Of a stretch of 64,000 nt of DNA, positions 51,184-59,790 are shown in pieces; the stretch's first letter is position 1, and each line of letters begins with the position of its first letter. The notes beneath the pieces were generated by a model. That model saw only the letters and a program-made list of their open reading frames with translations, made no database searches and had not been told where the DNA came from. The position numbers and the translations under genes are program-made. This DNA is from Acidobacteriaceae bacterium (lineage in GTDB: Bacteria; Acidobacteriota; Terriglobia; Terriglobales; Acidobacteriaceae). The stretch is from NCBI GenBank assembly GCA_030041435.1, contig JASHNW010000069.1, positions 56,301 to 120,300 on the forward strand. Reading direction: 5' to 3'.

Positions 51184-51981
51184 ATGAACGCAGAGTGGAT
51201 CAGGGCGGGCGGGGTGACCTGGGAGAGCGCTCTGGCAGCGACGACGCTGGTGCTGGTGCGCATCAGCGGGCTGATGGTCTTCGCGCCGGTCTTTTCCTCC
51301 GACGCCATCCCCATGCGGGTGAAGGCGGCCTTCGTACTGGCGGTCTCCTGCCTGGTGGCTCCGCTGGTGGCGGCTTTTCCGCGGGCGCATGCGGAGCTGG
51401 GCATCCTGCCGGTGCTGGGCGAGCTGAGCGTGGGGCTGGTCTTCGGGCTGACGCTTTCCCTGGTGTTCGAGGCACTCAGTTTTGCCGGGCAGGTGCTGGG
51501 ATTTCAGTTCACCTTTTCGCTGGTGAACGTGCTCGATCCGAACGCATCGGTGCAGACGCCTCTGATGGGGCAGCTGTTCGGGCTGCTGGGGACGCTGACG
51601 GTCATTGCAGGCGGGCTGGACCGGACCGCCATGGCCGCGTTGCTGCGCACCTTCGCCGCCGCGCCGGTGGGGACGGTGACGCTCGATCCGCGCGCCGGGC
51701 TGGCGCTGCTGAGGATGGCGTCGGGGATATTTGCGGCGGCGCTGCAGTTGTCGGCCCCGGTGCTGGCGGCGACGCTGCTGGCCGAGCTGACCGTGGCGCT
51801 GGCCGGGAAGCTGGCGCCGCAGCTGCCGGTGATGGCAGTCACGGTGCCGGCGAAAACGCTGCTGGGGTACGGCGTGCTGATCGGATCGCTGGCGGTGTGG
51901 CCGCACTGGATCGAGGGGCGGTTTACGTCTCTGCTCGATGCGGCCGGGCATCTGCTGGCCGGCGCGGCGGGAGGAGCCTGA
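51184..51981 (+). CDS. fliR: Flagellar export-gate protein FliR
   Basis: A 265-residue membrane protein with about six helices. Recognisable parts are TTLVLVRISGLMVFAPVFSS, FAGQVLGFQFTFSLVNVLDP and GKLAPQLPVMAVTVPAKTLL. It packs with FliP/FliQ and FlhB in the export gate. FlhB starts 3 nt after the stop. Confidence 0.94.
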   Translation: MNAEWIRAGGVTWESALAATTLVLVRISGLMVFAPVFSSDAIPMRVKAAFVLAVSCLVAPLVAAFPRAHAELGILPVLGELSVGLVFGLTLSLVFEALSFAGQVLGFQFTFSLVNVLDPNASVQTPLMGQLFGLLGTLTVIAGGLDRTAMAALLRTFAAAPVGTVTLDPRAGLALLRMASGIFAAALQLSAPVLAATLLAELTVALAGKLAPQLPVMAVTVPAKTLLGYGVLIGSLAVWPHWIEGRFTSLLDAAGHLLAGAAGGA

Positions 51982-51984
51982 GCC

Positions 51985-53094
51985 ATGCCCGGAGACCGCA
52001 CCGAGAAAGCGACGCCGCGGCACCGGCAGAAGGCGGCCGAGAAGGGCGACCGCACGCGCAGTCGCGATCTGATGGCGGCGGCGGGCATGCTGGCCGGGGT
52101 GTTTGCCATCCGGGGAGCGGCGCACAACTGGGCGGGGGGATGGGCGAACGCGTACCAGTCGTTTTTGCAGCTGGGCCAGCCCGCGGTGTGGGCGCGCATG
52201 AACGCGGTCGAGATGGCGCTGGCGCTGCGCCAGGCGCTGCTGACCGCGCTCGATCCGCTGCTGCTGGTCTTTGCCGCGGTGCTGGCGGGAGCCGTGGCCG
52301 GGGGCCTGGCGCAGGGCGGCGGCTGGTCGTTTAATTTTGAGGCATTGACACCGAAGCCGGAGCGGCTGAATCCGGCGGAGAACGCCAGGAATATCTTCTC
52401 GCTGCGCGCGGCCGTGCGGCTGGGCAAATCGCTGCTGCCCATCGCGGCGGTGGGCTTCTGCTCCGCGCATGCGCTGGCCGCGCAGGCGGACCTGCCGCCG
52501 CTCAGCACCGAGCGCTTTCCGGATCTGTTTGGGCTGCTCTACAACCTGCTGCTCGACGGAGCCTGGATATTCCTCGCGTGGTCCGGGATCGACTACGTGA
52601 TGGAGTGGCGCAGCCGGGAGGGCCGTCTGCGCATGTCGAAGCAGGATCTGCGCGACGAATTCAAAGAGACCGAGGCCAGCCCGCAGGTGAAGGCGAGGAT
52701 TCGCGGCCTGCGGCGGCAGATGCGGCGGCGGCAGCTGAAGGCGGATATCTCGCGGGCGTCGGTGGTGGTCACGAATCCGACGCATTACGCGGTGGCGCTG
52801 AGTTTCGATTTCGAGACCATGGAGGCGCCGAAGGTGCTGGCCAAAGGCCGCGACCTGCTGGCGGCTCAGATTCGCGAGGAGGCGCAGTGGGCGGGCGTGC
52901 CGATCGTCGAAAACCCGCCGCTGGCGCGGTCGCTCTACCGCCAGGTCGAGCCCGGCCAGTCGATTCCGTACGAGTTGTATGCGGCGGTGGCCGGCATTCT
53001 GGCGTGGCTCTACCGGCGCGAGGTGGAAGAACGGGTGAAGCGCGAGCGGGCCGAAGCGGCGCGCAGGCTGAAGGAAGCGAGAGTGTTGCCGTGA
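51985..53094 (+). CDS. flhB: Flagellar export switch protein FlhB
   Basis: A 369-residue protein with four membrane helices and a cytoplasmic tail that switches export specificity after self-cleavage. The opening RTEKATPRHRQKAAEKGD is typical, and the autocleavage site N-P-T-H begins near residue 265 in VVVTNPTHYAVAL. GVPIVENPPLARSLYRQV is the conserved C-terminal segment. Length fits the family. Confidence 0.96.
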   Translation: MPGDRTEKATPRHRQKAAEKGDRTRSRDLMAAAGMLAGVFAIRGAAHNWAGGWANAYQSFLQLGQPAVWARMNAVEMALALRQALLTALDPLLLVFAAVLAGAVAGGLAQGGGWSFNFEALTPKPERLNPAENARNIFSLRAAVRLGKSLLPIAAVGFCSAHALAAQADLPPLSTERFPDLFGLLYNLLLDGAWIFLAWSGIDYVMEWRSREGRLRMSKQDLRDEFKETEASPQVKARIRGLRRQMRRRQLKADISRASVVVTNPTHYAVALSFDFETMEAPKVLAKGRDLLAAQIREEAQWAGVPIVENPPLARSLYRQVEPGQSIPYELYAAVAGILAWLYRREVEERVKRERAEAARRLKEARVLP

Positions 53095-53119
53095 GAGAGA
53101 TGGCGATGAGGAAAATCGA

Positions 53120-55234
53120 ATGAGCGCGGCGGCCATGGCGGCCGGGCGCGGCCCGGCAGGATCGGGCGCGGCGGGATCGGCTGCGGCCGGGCGGGGCGGG
53201 TGGAAGATGCTGCGCTCGCTCGCCCTGCCGGTGGCATCGATCAGCGTTCTCTTTGTGATGATCGTTCCGGTGCCGGCCTTCGTCATGGATATGCTGCTGG
53301 CCTGCTCCATGGCGGCGTCGATCCTGGTGTTCCTGTCGGCGGTGCAGCTGCGCCGGGCTGTCGAGTTCTCGGTGTTTCCCACGCTGCTGCTGCTGCTGAC
53401 CCTGTTCCGCCTTTCGCTGAACATCGCGTCCAGCCGGCGCATTCTGCTGCACGGCAACGAGGGGACGGCGGCCGCGGGCCGGGTGATCGAGGCGTTTGGG
53501 CAGTTTGTGGTGGGGGGCAACTACGTCGTCGGCTTTGTGCTGTTTCTGGCCCTCATCGCAATTCAGTTTCTGGTGGTGAGCCACGGAGCGGTGCGGACCG
53601 CGGAAGTGACGGCGCGCTTCACGCTGGACGCGCTGCCGGGCAAGCAGATGGCCATCGACGCGGACATGAACGCGGGGCTGATCGACGAGGCCACCGCCAG
53701 GAAACGGCGCCAGGCTATCGCCCAGGAGGCGGAATTTTACGGCGCGATGGATGGAGCGGCGCGCTTCAATCAGCGCGATGCGCTGGCGACGATTCTGATT
53801 ACGGCCATCAACATCGTGGCCGGCCTGCTCATCGGGACCCTGCAGCAGGGCGTCGATCTGAGCGAAGCGGTGCGCACCTACACCATCCTGACCGTCGGCG
53901 ACGGGCTGGTGACCATGATTCCTTCCCTGCTGGTATCGGTGGCGGGCGGAATGGTGCTGACGCGGGCCTCGTCCGCGGGCGCGCTGACCACCGAGCTGGG
54001 TGCGCAGCTGCTGGGAAAGAGCTCGACGCTCTACGTAGCCAGCGGCGTGCTGGGCGCGCTGTGTCTGATTCCCGGTCTGCCGAAACTCGCATTTTTGTTG
54101 CCCGCCGCAGTGCTGGGCATCGCCGCAGCGCGGGTGGCGAAGCGCGAGGCCCCGCCGGCCGAGGCAGACGCGGGGAAGAAGCCGGCCGCGGAAAACATGG
54201 CGTCGGTGCCGCGTTTGGACGAGCTGAGCCTCGAGATCGGATTCCAGCTGATTCCGCTGGTGGACGAAAAGCAGGGCGGGCAGATGCTCGAGCGCGTGCG
54301 CACGCTGCGCCGGCATCTGGCCGCAGAGCTCGGTTTCCTGATCCCGCCGGTGCACATCTCCGACAACCTGCGGCTGAAGGCGCGGGAGTACGTCTGCTCG
54401 CTGCGCGGCGTGGAGATCGGCCGCTGGCAGACGGAAGGGAATTGCCTGCTGGCGGTCTCGACCGAGGCGCAGGCGCGGGCGCTTCCGGGGAAGGAAACGC
54501 GCGAACCGGCATTTGGAGCCGCGGCGCGCTGGATTCAGCCGCCCATCGAAAACGAAGCCCTGGCTGCCGGCTATTCAGTCGTGGATCAGGTGACGGTGAT
54601 TGGAACGCATGTGGCGGAGATGATCCGCAGGCACGCGCACGAGCTGCTGGGCCGCGCGGAGACCAGGCGGCTGCTCGATTCGCTGGGGGAGAGCCACCCC
54701 AGGCTGGTCGAAGAGCTGGTGCCGAAGATCCTGTCCCTGGGCGAGGTGCAGCGGGTGCTGCAGCAGCTGCTGCGCGAGCAGGTGTCGATCCGCGATCTGG
54801 GGACGATCCTCGAAGCGCTGGTCGAAACGGCGGCGCAGAACCGGTCGCTGCCGCATCTGGTGGAGACGGCACGGCAGGCGCTGGGGCGGAGGCTGGTGCA
54901 GCCGCTGCTCGAAGCGGACGGATCGCTGCGGGTGATCGCCCTGGAGCCGCCGCTCGAAGAGGAGCTGGCCGCGCTGGTGGCGCCCGAAACCGGAGCGCGG
55001 CTGCTGGGGGCGGGCGGCAATACTCCGGTGCTGCGCCGCATTGCAGATTCTTTGAAAAAGCTAATCGGGCCGGCACCGGCTGCGGCCCAGCCGGTGCTGC
55101 TCTGTTCCAGTCCGGCGCGTTATCACCTCAAGCGGTGGCTGGAGCCGGTGCTGCCGCGGCTGACGGTGATTGCACCGGCCGAGGTTCCGGCGGAGATCGC
55201 GGTGCGGGCAGCCGGGCTGGTCCGGCAGAACTGA
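53120..55234 (+). CDS. flhA: Flagellar export protein FlhA
   Basis: A 704-residue protein. The N-terminal half has eight membrane helices with the FHIPEP-type region (FPTLLLLLTLFRLSLNIASS, and DALPGKQMAIDADMNAGLID), and the cytoplasmic C-terminal domain forms the nonameric export ring (LGFLIPPVHISDN, HELLGRAETRRLLD). A basic/Ala-Gly-rich N-terminus of about 30 residues is extra. It lies 25 nt after flhB and 22 nt before fliA. Confidence 0.96.
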   Translation: MSAAAMAAGRGPAGSGAAGSAAAGRGGWKMLRSLALPVASISVLFVMIVPVPAFVMDMLLACSMAASILVFLSAVQLRRAVEFSVFPTLLLLLTLFRLSLNIASSRRILLHGNEGTAAAGRVIEAFGQFVVGGNYVVGFVLFLALIAIQFLVVSHGAVRTAEVTARFTLDALPGKQMAIDADMNAGLIDEATARKRRQAIAQEAEFYGAMDGAARFNQRDALATILITAINIVAGLLIGTLQQGVDLSEAVRTYTILTVGDGLVTMIPSLLVSVAGGMVLTRASSAGALTTELGAQLLGKSSTLYVASGVLGALCLIPGLPKLAFLLPAAVLGIAAARVAKREAPPAEADAGKKPAAENMASVPRLDELSLEIGFQLIPLVDEKQGGQMLERVRTLRRHLAAELGFLIPPVHISDNLRLKAREYVCSLRGVEIGRWQTEGNCLLAVSTEAQARALPGKETREPAFGAAARWIQPPIENEALAAGYSVVDQVTVIGTHVAEMIRRHAHELLGRAETRRLLDSLGESHPRLVEELVPKILSLGEVQRVLQQLLREQVSIRDLGTILEALVETAAQNRSLPHLVETARQALGRRLVQPLLEADGSLRVIALEPPLEEELAALVAPETGARLLGAGGNTPVLRRIADSLKKLIGPAPAAAQPVLLCSSPARYHLKRWLEPVLPRLTVIAPAEVPAEIAVRAAGLVRQN

Positions 55235-55256
55235 AGGGCTGAAAACGGGGACGACG

Positions 55257-56099
55257 ATGGACTATGCGGGTCAGGCCATGGATCAGGGCAGGGAAACCTG
55301 GAAGAAGCCGGGGCTGGGAGCCGGAGCGGGGGCCGTCGCCGATCCGGCGCGCGCCGTCGCCGATCTGCCGGTTTCCGACGACGAACGCGAGCGCATGATG
55401 CTTGAGCACTTGCCGGCCGTGCGCTGGATGGCGCGGCGCATCCACGAGCGGCTGCCGCAGCATGTCGACCTCGAGGACCTGGTCAGCGCGGGCACGCTCG
55501 GTCTGCTGGACGCGTTTAAGAAATACGACCCGGCGAGGAAGGTGCAGTTCCGAAGCTACGCGCAGTTCCGCATTCGCGGTGCGATTCTGGACAGCCTGCG
55601 GACGCTCGACTGGAGCCCCCGGGATCTGCGCCGCAAGGGCCGCGCCGTCGAGGAGACGATCCGCAGGCTGACGGCGCAGTACGGACGCTCTCCCGCGGAA
55701 CAGGAGGTTGCCCGCGCCATGGGCCTCGAGCTCGAGGACTACCAGCAGCTGCTGGGCGAGCTGAAGGGTTTGGAAATCGGCACCCTGCACACGGAGCGCT
55801 CCGAGGAATCCGGCGAAGAGGAGCTGGCTTACATCCCCAACGCTCCCGACGAGGACCCGTTGTTCCGCTGCCTTCGCGGCGAGATGAAGGAAAGGCTGGC
55901 CAGGGCCATCGATCTGCTGCCGGAGCGGGAGCGGCTGGTAGTCACTTTCTACTATTACGAGGAGATGACCATGAAGGAGATTGGACTGGTGCTGGGCGTG
56001 GTGGAGTCGCGCGTCTCGCAGATCCATTCTTCGGCGGTGGTGCATCTGCGCGCGCGGCTGGCCGAATTCGGCCCGCGGGAAGGAAAACGGGGACGCTGA
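55257..56099 (+). CDS. fliA: Flagellar sigma factor FliA (sigma28)
   Basis: A 280-residue FliA/WhiG-type sigma factor. Sigma-2 has PAVRWMARRIHERLPQHVDL and GLLDAFKKYDPARKVQFRSY, sigma-3 LRRKGRAVEETIRRLT and sigma-4 EIGLVLGVVESRVSQIHS. It should direct late flagellar and chemotaxis transcription. The ATG at 55257 is the start adjoining the disordered N-terminus, and its TGA overlaps the fliM ATG by one base (TGATG). Confidence 0.94.
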   Translation: MDYAGQAMDQGRETWKKPGLGAGAGAVADPARAVADLPVSDDERERMMLEHLPAVRWMARRIHERLPQHVDLEDLVSAGTLGLLDAFKKYDPARKVQFRSYAQFRIRGAILDSLRTLDWSPRDLRRKGRAVEETIRRLTAQYGRSPAEQEVARAMGLELEDYQQLLGELKGLEIGTLHTERSEESGEEELAYIPNAPDEDPLFRCLRGEMKERLARAIDLLPERERLVVTFYYYEEMTMKEIGLVLGVVESRVSQIHSSAVVHLRARLAEFGPREGKRGR

Positions 56100-57055
56100 T
56101 GGAAAAAGAGCTCGGCCAGGAAGAGATCGACGCCCTGTTTCAGGCCGCCCGCGCGCGCACCGACGCGGCGGCTGGCGAGCCGCGCAGCCGCGTGCTGCAG
56201 TGGAGTTTCTCGCGCTCCGGCCAGATCTCGAATGAGCAGCTGCGGGCCATCAGCATGCTGAACGACATCTTCGCCCGCAATCTGACGCATCACCTCGGCG
56301 CGTGGTTCCGCTGCCGGGTGCAGGTGAGCCTGGTCTCGGCCGAGCAGATTTCCTTCAGCGAGTTCCTGCAGCGCATTCCCGAGCTGGCCTACGTCTGCTC
56401 GGTGCGCCTCGAGCCGTTGCGTGCCATCTCCGTACTGCAGATGGACCTGACCACGGCGCCGTCGATGATCGATTTGCTGCTGGGCGGCGACGGCAAGGCA
56501 GCCGAGCCGCGCGAGCTGACCGATATTGAAGAATCGATCCTCTCCGGCGTCGTTGAAGCCATCTGCCGGGAGCTGACCACGGCGTGGCAGGCAGTGGGCC
56601 TGTCGTTCGCCTTTGAGAAGCGGCAGATGCAGACGCAGACACCGCGTCTGATTCCGGTGTCGGAAAAGACATTGTGTCTGAGTTTTGAGCTGCGCGTGGC
56701 CAAGACCAGCGGGCTGCTGAACCTCGCATTCCCGGCCGTGGTCTCGAATGCGATCCTGCGCCGTCTGGCAGGGGAACGGACGCGGCAAAGGCGTCATTCC
56801 GAGGAGACGCGGCAACGCATGCTCGAGCTGGCCGGGAGATGCCGGACGAGCGCAACGCTGGAACTGCCGCGGGTGCCGGTTCCGGCCCAGGCTCTGGGCG
56901 ATCTGCGGCCGGGGAGCATTCTGCGGCTCGGTCTGCCGGCGCGCACCCCGGCGCAGTTCCGGGCCGGAGGCGTGACCCTGTTTTCGGCGGCGCCGGTGGG
57001 CCAGTCCGACCATCGCGCGGCGCATCTGGTGGCGGCCAGCGAGGTGAAGCGATGA
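56099..57055 (+). CDS. fliM: Flagellar motor switch protein FliM
   Basis: A 318-residue C-ring component. The N-terminal short helix GQEEIDALF binds CheY-P; the middle CheC-like domain (WSFSRSGQISNEQLRAIS, then PSMIDLLLGG) and C-terminal SpoA domain (LELPRVPVPAQALGDLRPG) are all visible. It overlaps the FliN-like gene by 4 nt (ATGA). No FliG gene is in the window. Confidence 0.95.
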   Translation: MEKELGQEEIDALFQAARARTDAAAGEPRSRVLQWSFSRSGQISNEQLRAISMLNDIFARNLTHHLGAWFRCRVQVSLVSAEQISFSEFLQRIPELAYVCSVRLEPLRAISVLQMDLTTAPSMIDLLLGGDGKAAEPRELTDIEESILSGVVEAICRELTTAWQAVGLSFAFEKRQMQTQTPRLIPVSEKTLCLSFELRVAKTSGLLNLAFPAVVSNAILRRLAGERTRQRRHSEETRQRMLELAGRCRTSATLELPRVPVPAQALGDLRPGSILRLGLPARTPAQFRAGGVTLFSAAPVGQSDHRAAHLVAASEVKR

Positions 57056-57789
57056 CCGACCGGGGCCGCTGGGTCGAGCAGCTGGAGGCTGAATTTGCGC
57101 GCGAGCTTGGCCAGGCCGTCTCCCTCACGGCAGGTGGGGATGCGCCGCAGCCGGAGAGCAGCTGGTGTGACGCCCTGGAGGTGGAAAGCGCGCGCCTGAT
57201 GCTGGCGGTGGATCGCGAGGATCTGGCCGGGTTTCTGGTGGAGAGCCGGCTGATCGAAGCCGGGCAGGCGGACGCGCAGACGGTGCGGGAGCTCTGGACG
57301 GGAATTCTGGCCAGCGTGGCGGCGCGCCTCGGCGGCAGGGCGGAAACGTGCGATTCGGTCGAGGAGTTTCCGGCCGAACCCTGTGCCATGCGCCTGGGCC
57401 AGACCACCATGCGCGTGGCGCTCGCGGTTCTTGCGCGCGCCAGCCGCCGAGCGGATGCAGAAGCGCAGCGGGCGGAGGGCGCCTGGCAGCCGGAGGAGAT
57501 CCTCCGCCAGGCGGCGCGGACCGGCAACTACGATCTGCTGCTCGAGGTCGAGCTGAACGCCGCGGTCCGCTTTGGATCGCGCGAGCTGGAACTGAAGGAA
57601 CTGCTGGAACTGGGGCCCGGCGATGTGGTGGAGCTGGACCGGCGCGTGGCCGATCCGGTGGACCTGATTGTGGGGGACAAGATTGTTGCCCGGGGCGAAG
57701 TCGTCCTCGTGAACGGAAATTTCGGCCTGCGCGTAACCGAAGTGGCCGAGCCGATGCGGCGTCTGGAGAGCATCCGGTGCATCTCTTAG
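57052..57789 (+). CDS. Second FliN-like flagellar switch protein with N-terminal extension
   Basis: A 245-residue protein. The first ~155 residues have no clear named domain (WVEQLEAEFARELGQAVSL, MLAVDREDLAGFLVESRL), and the last ~85 are a SpoA domain (LLLEVELNAAVRFGSREL, ELGPGDVVELDR). It looks like a FliN/FliY-type protein without a CheC module. Coupling to fliM suggests it is a bona fide C-ring part. It overlaps the next gene by 13 nt. Confidence 0.85.
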   Translation: MTDRGRWVEQLEAEFARELGQAVSLTAGGDAPQPESSWCDALEVESARLMLAVDREDLAGFLVESRLIEAGQADAQTVRELWTGILASVAARLGGRAETCDSVEEFPAEPCAMRLGQTTMRVALAVLARASRRADAEAQRAEGAWQPEEILRQAARTGNYDLLLEVELNAAVRFGSRELELKELLELGPGDVVELDRRVADPVDLIVGDKIVARGEVVLVNGNFGLRVTEVAEPMRRLESIRCIS

Positions 57790-58694
57790 CCGCGGGAAAT
57801 GCCGGGCAGATACAGGCCGGACGTGAGCCGGCAGAACACGCTGCGTCGTTCTTCTCCCGCTGCGCGAACCCGCGCTGCGCTACCGGCTGGATGCAGTTGT
57901 GGAGGAGCCGCCGGCTTCCGGTTTTCGAGGGGCGCTGGGCCTGTTCGCCGGATTGCATGATGGCGCTGGTGGCCTCGGCGGTCGCCCGCGAAGCAGGCCC
58001 GCCGCCCGCGCCGGCCCATGCGCATCGCGTCCCGCTGGGCCTGATGCTGGTGGAGCAGGGCTGCCTGACCGGGGAGCAGCTGCGCGATGCGCTCCATGGG
58101 CAGCGGCGCGCTGCCGACGAGGCCGCCGCGAGGCCGCGGCTGGGAGAATGGCTGATCGCGCACGGCCTGCTGAGCGAGATGGAACTGACGCGAACGCTGG
58201 CGGCCCAGTGGAGTTGTCCGGTAATTTCCCTGGACGGGTTTCGGGCCGGGGAGACAGCCTCGGCCATGCCGCCATTCCTGGCCGAAGCCTGCGGCGTGCT
58301 GCCGCTGCGTCTGGTCGAGGGGCGGCTGTTGTATCTCGCCTTTGCGGGCCGTGTGGACCGCAGCCTGTGCTACGCGGTGGAGCGGATGACGGGTCTCCGG
58401 GTTACGGCGGGCCTTGTGCCGGATGCGGAGTTTGCGGCCGTGCGCAGACGGTATCGCGAAGTTGCTGCGCCGCGGGTACGCTGCCTGGAGGCGGCGAGCA
58501 GCGAGGCCCTGGCGCGATCGGCGGCAAAGCTGATCGAGCGGGAGAAGCCGGCCGATGCGCGTCTGGCGCGGATTCACGAGTATTACTGGCTGCGCCTGTG
58601 GAGGCGCGCGCCGGGGTCGGCGCTGCTGCCTGCTGCCGGGAACGTGGAGGACATCCTCTGCACCGTTGGCCACAGGTTTGGAGAGTCGGGGTAG
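57777..58694 (+). CDS. Zinc-finger and MshEN-domain protein in the flagellar operon
   Basis: A 305-residue protein of unknown family. A four-cysteine cluster at C29/C34 and C56/C60 (RCANPRC and ACSPDC) is followed by two MshEN-like half-repeats, VPLGLMLVEQGCLTGEQL (86-109) and RLGEWLIAHGLLSEMELT (120-143), as in GspE/MshE N-domains. MshEN repeats bind cyclic di-GMP. The remainder (FLAEACGVLPLRLVEGRLL) resembles the GspE N2 region, but no ATPase follows. GTG at 57777 starts 13 nt inside the previous gene; other starts are possible. It could link c-di-GMP to switch proteins. Confidence 0.8.
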   Translation: MHLLAAGNAGQIQAGREPAEHAASFFSRCANPRCATGWMQLWRSRRLPVFEGRWACSPDCMMALVASAVAREAGPPPAPAHAHRVPLGLMLVEQGCLTGEQLRDALHGQRRAADEAAARPRLGEWLIAHGLLSEMELTRTLAAQWSCPVISLDGFRAGETASAMPPFLAEACGVLPLRLVEGRLLYLAFAGRVDRSLCYAVERMTGLRVTAGLVPDAEFAAVRRRYREVAAPRVRCLEAASSEALARSAAKLIEREKPADARLARIHEYYWLRLWRRAPGSALLPAAGNVEDILCTVGHRFGESG

Positions 58695-58753
58695 ACAGAA
58701 AGCGGTAGAGAAAAATCCGCAGGCGCCGATAAGTCAGGTGGGAGGGGGCGCGC

Positions 58754-59140
58754 GTGATTGCCGGTATTACGGTGCTGATTGTCGACGATTCGTCCGTAAT
58801 GAGGAAAATCGTGGAGCGGGCTCTTCGCCAGGCGGGGCTGAACCTGACCAAAGTCGTGGAAGCCGGCAGCGGCCGGGAGGGGCTGACGGCGCTCGAGCGG
58901 GAGCGGGTCGACCTGATCGTTTCCGACATCAATATGCCCAACATGGACGGGCTCGAATTTCTGCGCCAGATCCGGGCGCAGCGCCTGGGCGGGAGCGCGC
59001 CGGTGGTGATGATCACGACGGAAAGCGGGGAGGAGCATGTGCGCGAGGCGCTGGCGGCCGGCGCGCAGGGCTATATTCGCAAGCCGTTCACTCCGGACCA
59101 GGTGCGGGACCGCGTGCTGCCCCTGCTGGTTCCGGCTTAG
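58754..59140 (+). CDS. cheY: CheY-like chemotaxis response regulator
   Basis: A 128-residue single receiver domain. Acidic pair D11/D12, phospho-acceptor D58 in LIVSDINMPNMDG, switch T88 or T89 in MITTESG and K110 in YIRKPF are intact. Start is GTG at 58754, with GGAGGGGG eight nt upstream. It should bind FliM when phosphorylated. Position before cheX and among switch genes supports the name. Confidence 0.92.
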   Translation: MIAGITVLIVDDSSVMRKIVERALRQAGLNLTKVVEAGSGREGLTALERERVDLIVSDINMPNMDGLEFLRQIRAQRLGGSAPVVMITTESGEEHVREALAAGAQGYIRKPFTPDQVRDRVLPLLVPA

Positions 59141-59235
59141 GGCGCGGCGGCATCTCCGCCGATCCTGAGAACGCAGGCACCCATGAAACGGGACGGAGCC
59201 GGGCGATGCGCCGGCGACCGGGGAGGAGCAGAGGA

Positions 59236-59721
59236 ATGGCGGCATTTTCCGGGACGGTGAAGGAGACAGACCGGTTCGAGGAATATCTGGATCGGGCAGC
59301 ATGTGAAGTGTTCCGCACCATGATGGGCGTGGAGTGTGCGCCGGCGGAGGATGGCTTCGAGGGAGAGCGGGAGAACATCTCCGCCGTGATCGGGCTGGCC
59401 GGACAGATGAGCGGCTCTCTGGTGCTGCACAGCGGGAGACGCGCTGCGCTGCGCATGACCGAGCTCCTGACCGGGATGGCGCCGGAAGGGCTGGACGCGA
59501 CGGTGCGGGATGCAGCAGGCGAAGTATGCAACATGGTGGCCGGAGCCTGGAAGGGATTCGACGCCGTCCTGTGCGCCGGCTGCCTGCTGTCGACGCCAAC
59601 CGTGGTAGCCGGGAGCAGCTACGAGCTGTTCAGCCAGCGGGCGCCGGTCCGCATCGAGCGCAGCTACCGCTTCGAGGACCTCAGTTTCATGATGACCATC
59701 TTCTGCGAGCCCTCCTCATAA
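59236..59721 (+). CDS. cheX: CheX-type CheY-P phosphatase
   Basis: A 161-residue protein of the CheC/CheX/FliY phosphatase family. It has the active-site E-x-x-N motif as E96 and N99 in AAGEVCNMVAGAWKG. ENISAVIGLAGQMSGSLVLH is the preceding strand pair. It should remove phosphate from CheY. The ATG at 59236 has GAGGAA just upstream. CheX lies 95 nt after cheY, supporting the pair. Confidence 0.88.
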   Translation: MAAFSGTVKETDRFEEYLDRAACEVFRTMMGVECAPAEDGFEGERENISAVIGLAGQMSGSLVLHSGRRAALRMTELLTGMAPEGLDATVRDAAGEVCNMVAGAWKGFDAVLCAGCLLSTPTVVAGSSYELFSQRAPVRIERSYRFEDLSFMMTIFCEPSS

Positions 59722-59790
59722 GCCTTCTCTAATCTGCGGCCGCGACCGGCGGACCTCCTCCTGCATTATTTTGGGGCGGGAGGCGGAGCG

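Noticed and set aside
51001..53520. An 839-codon minus-strand open frame opposite fliQ-fliR-flhB
   Set aside because: Arg/Pro-rich composition with no domain; the plus-strand genes are identified by conserved motifs, so it is a compositional shadow.
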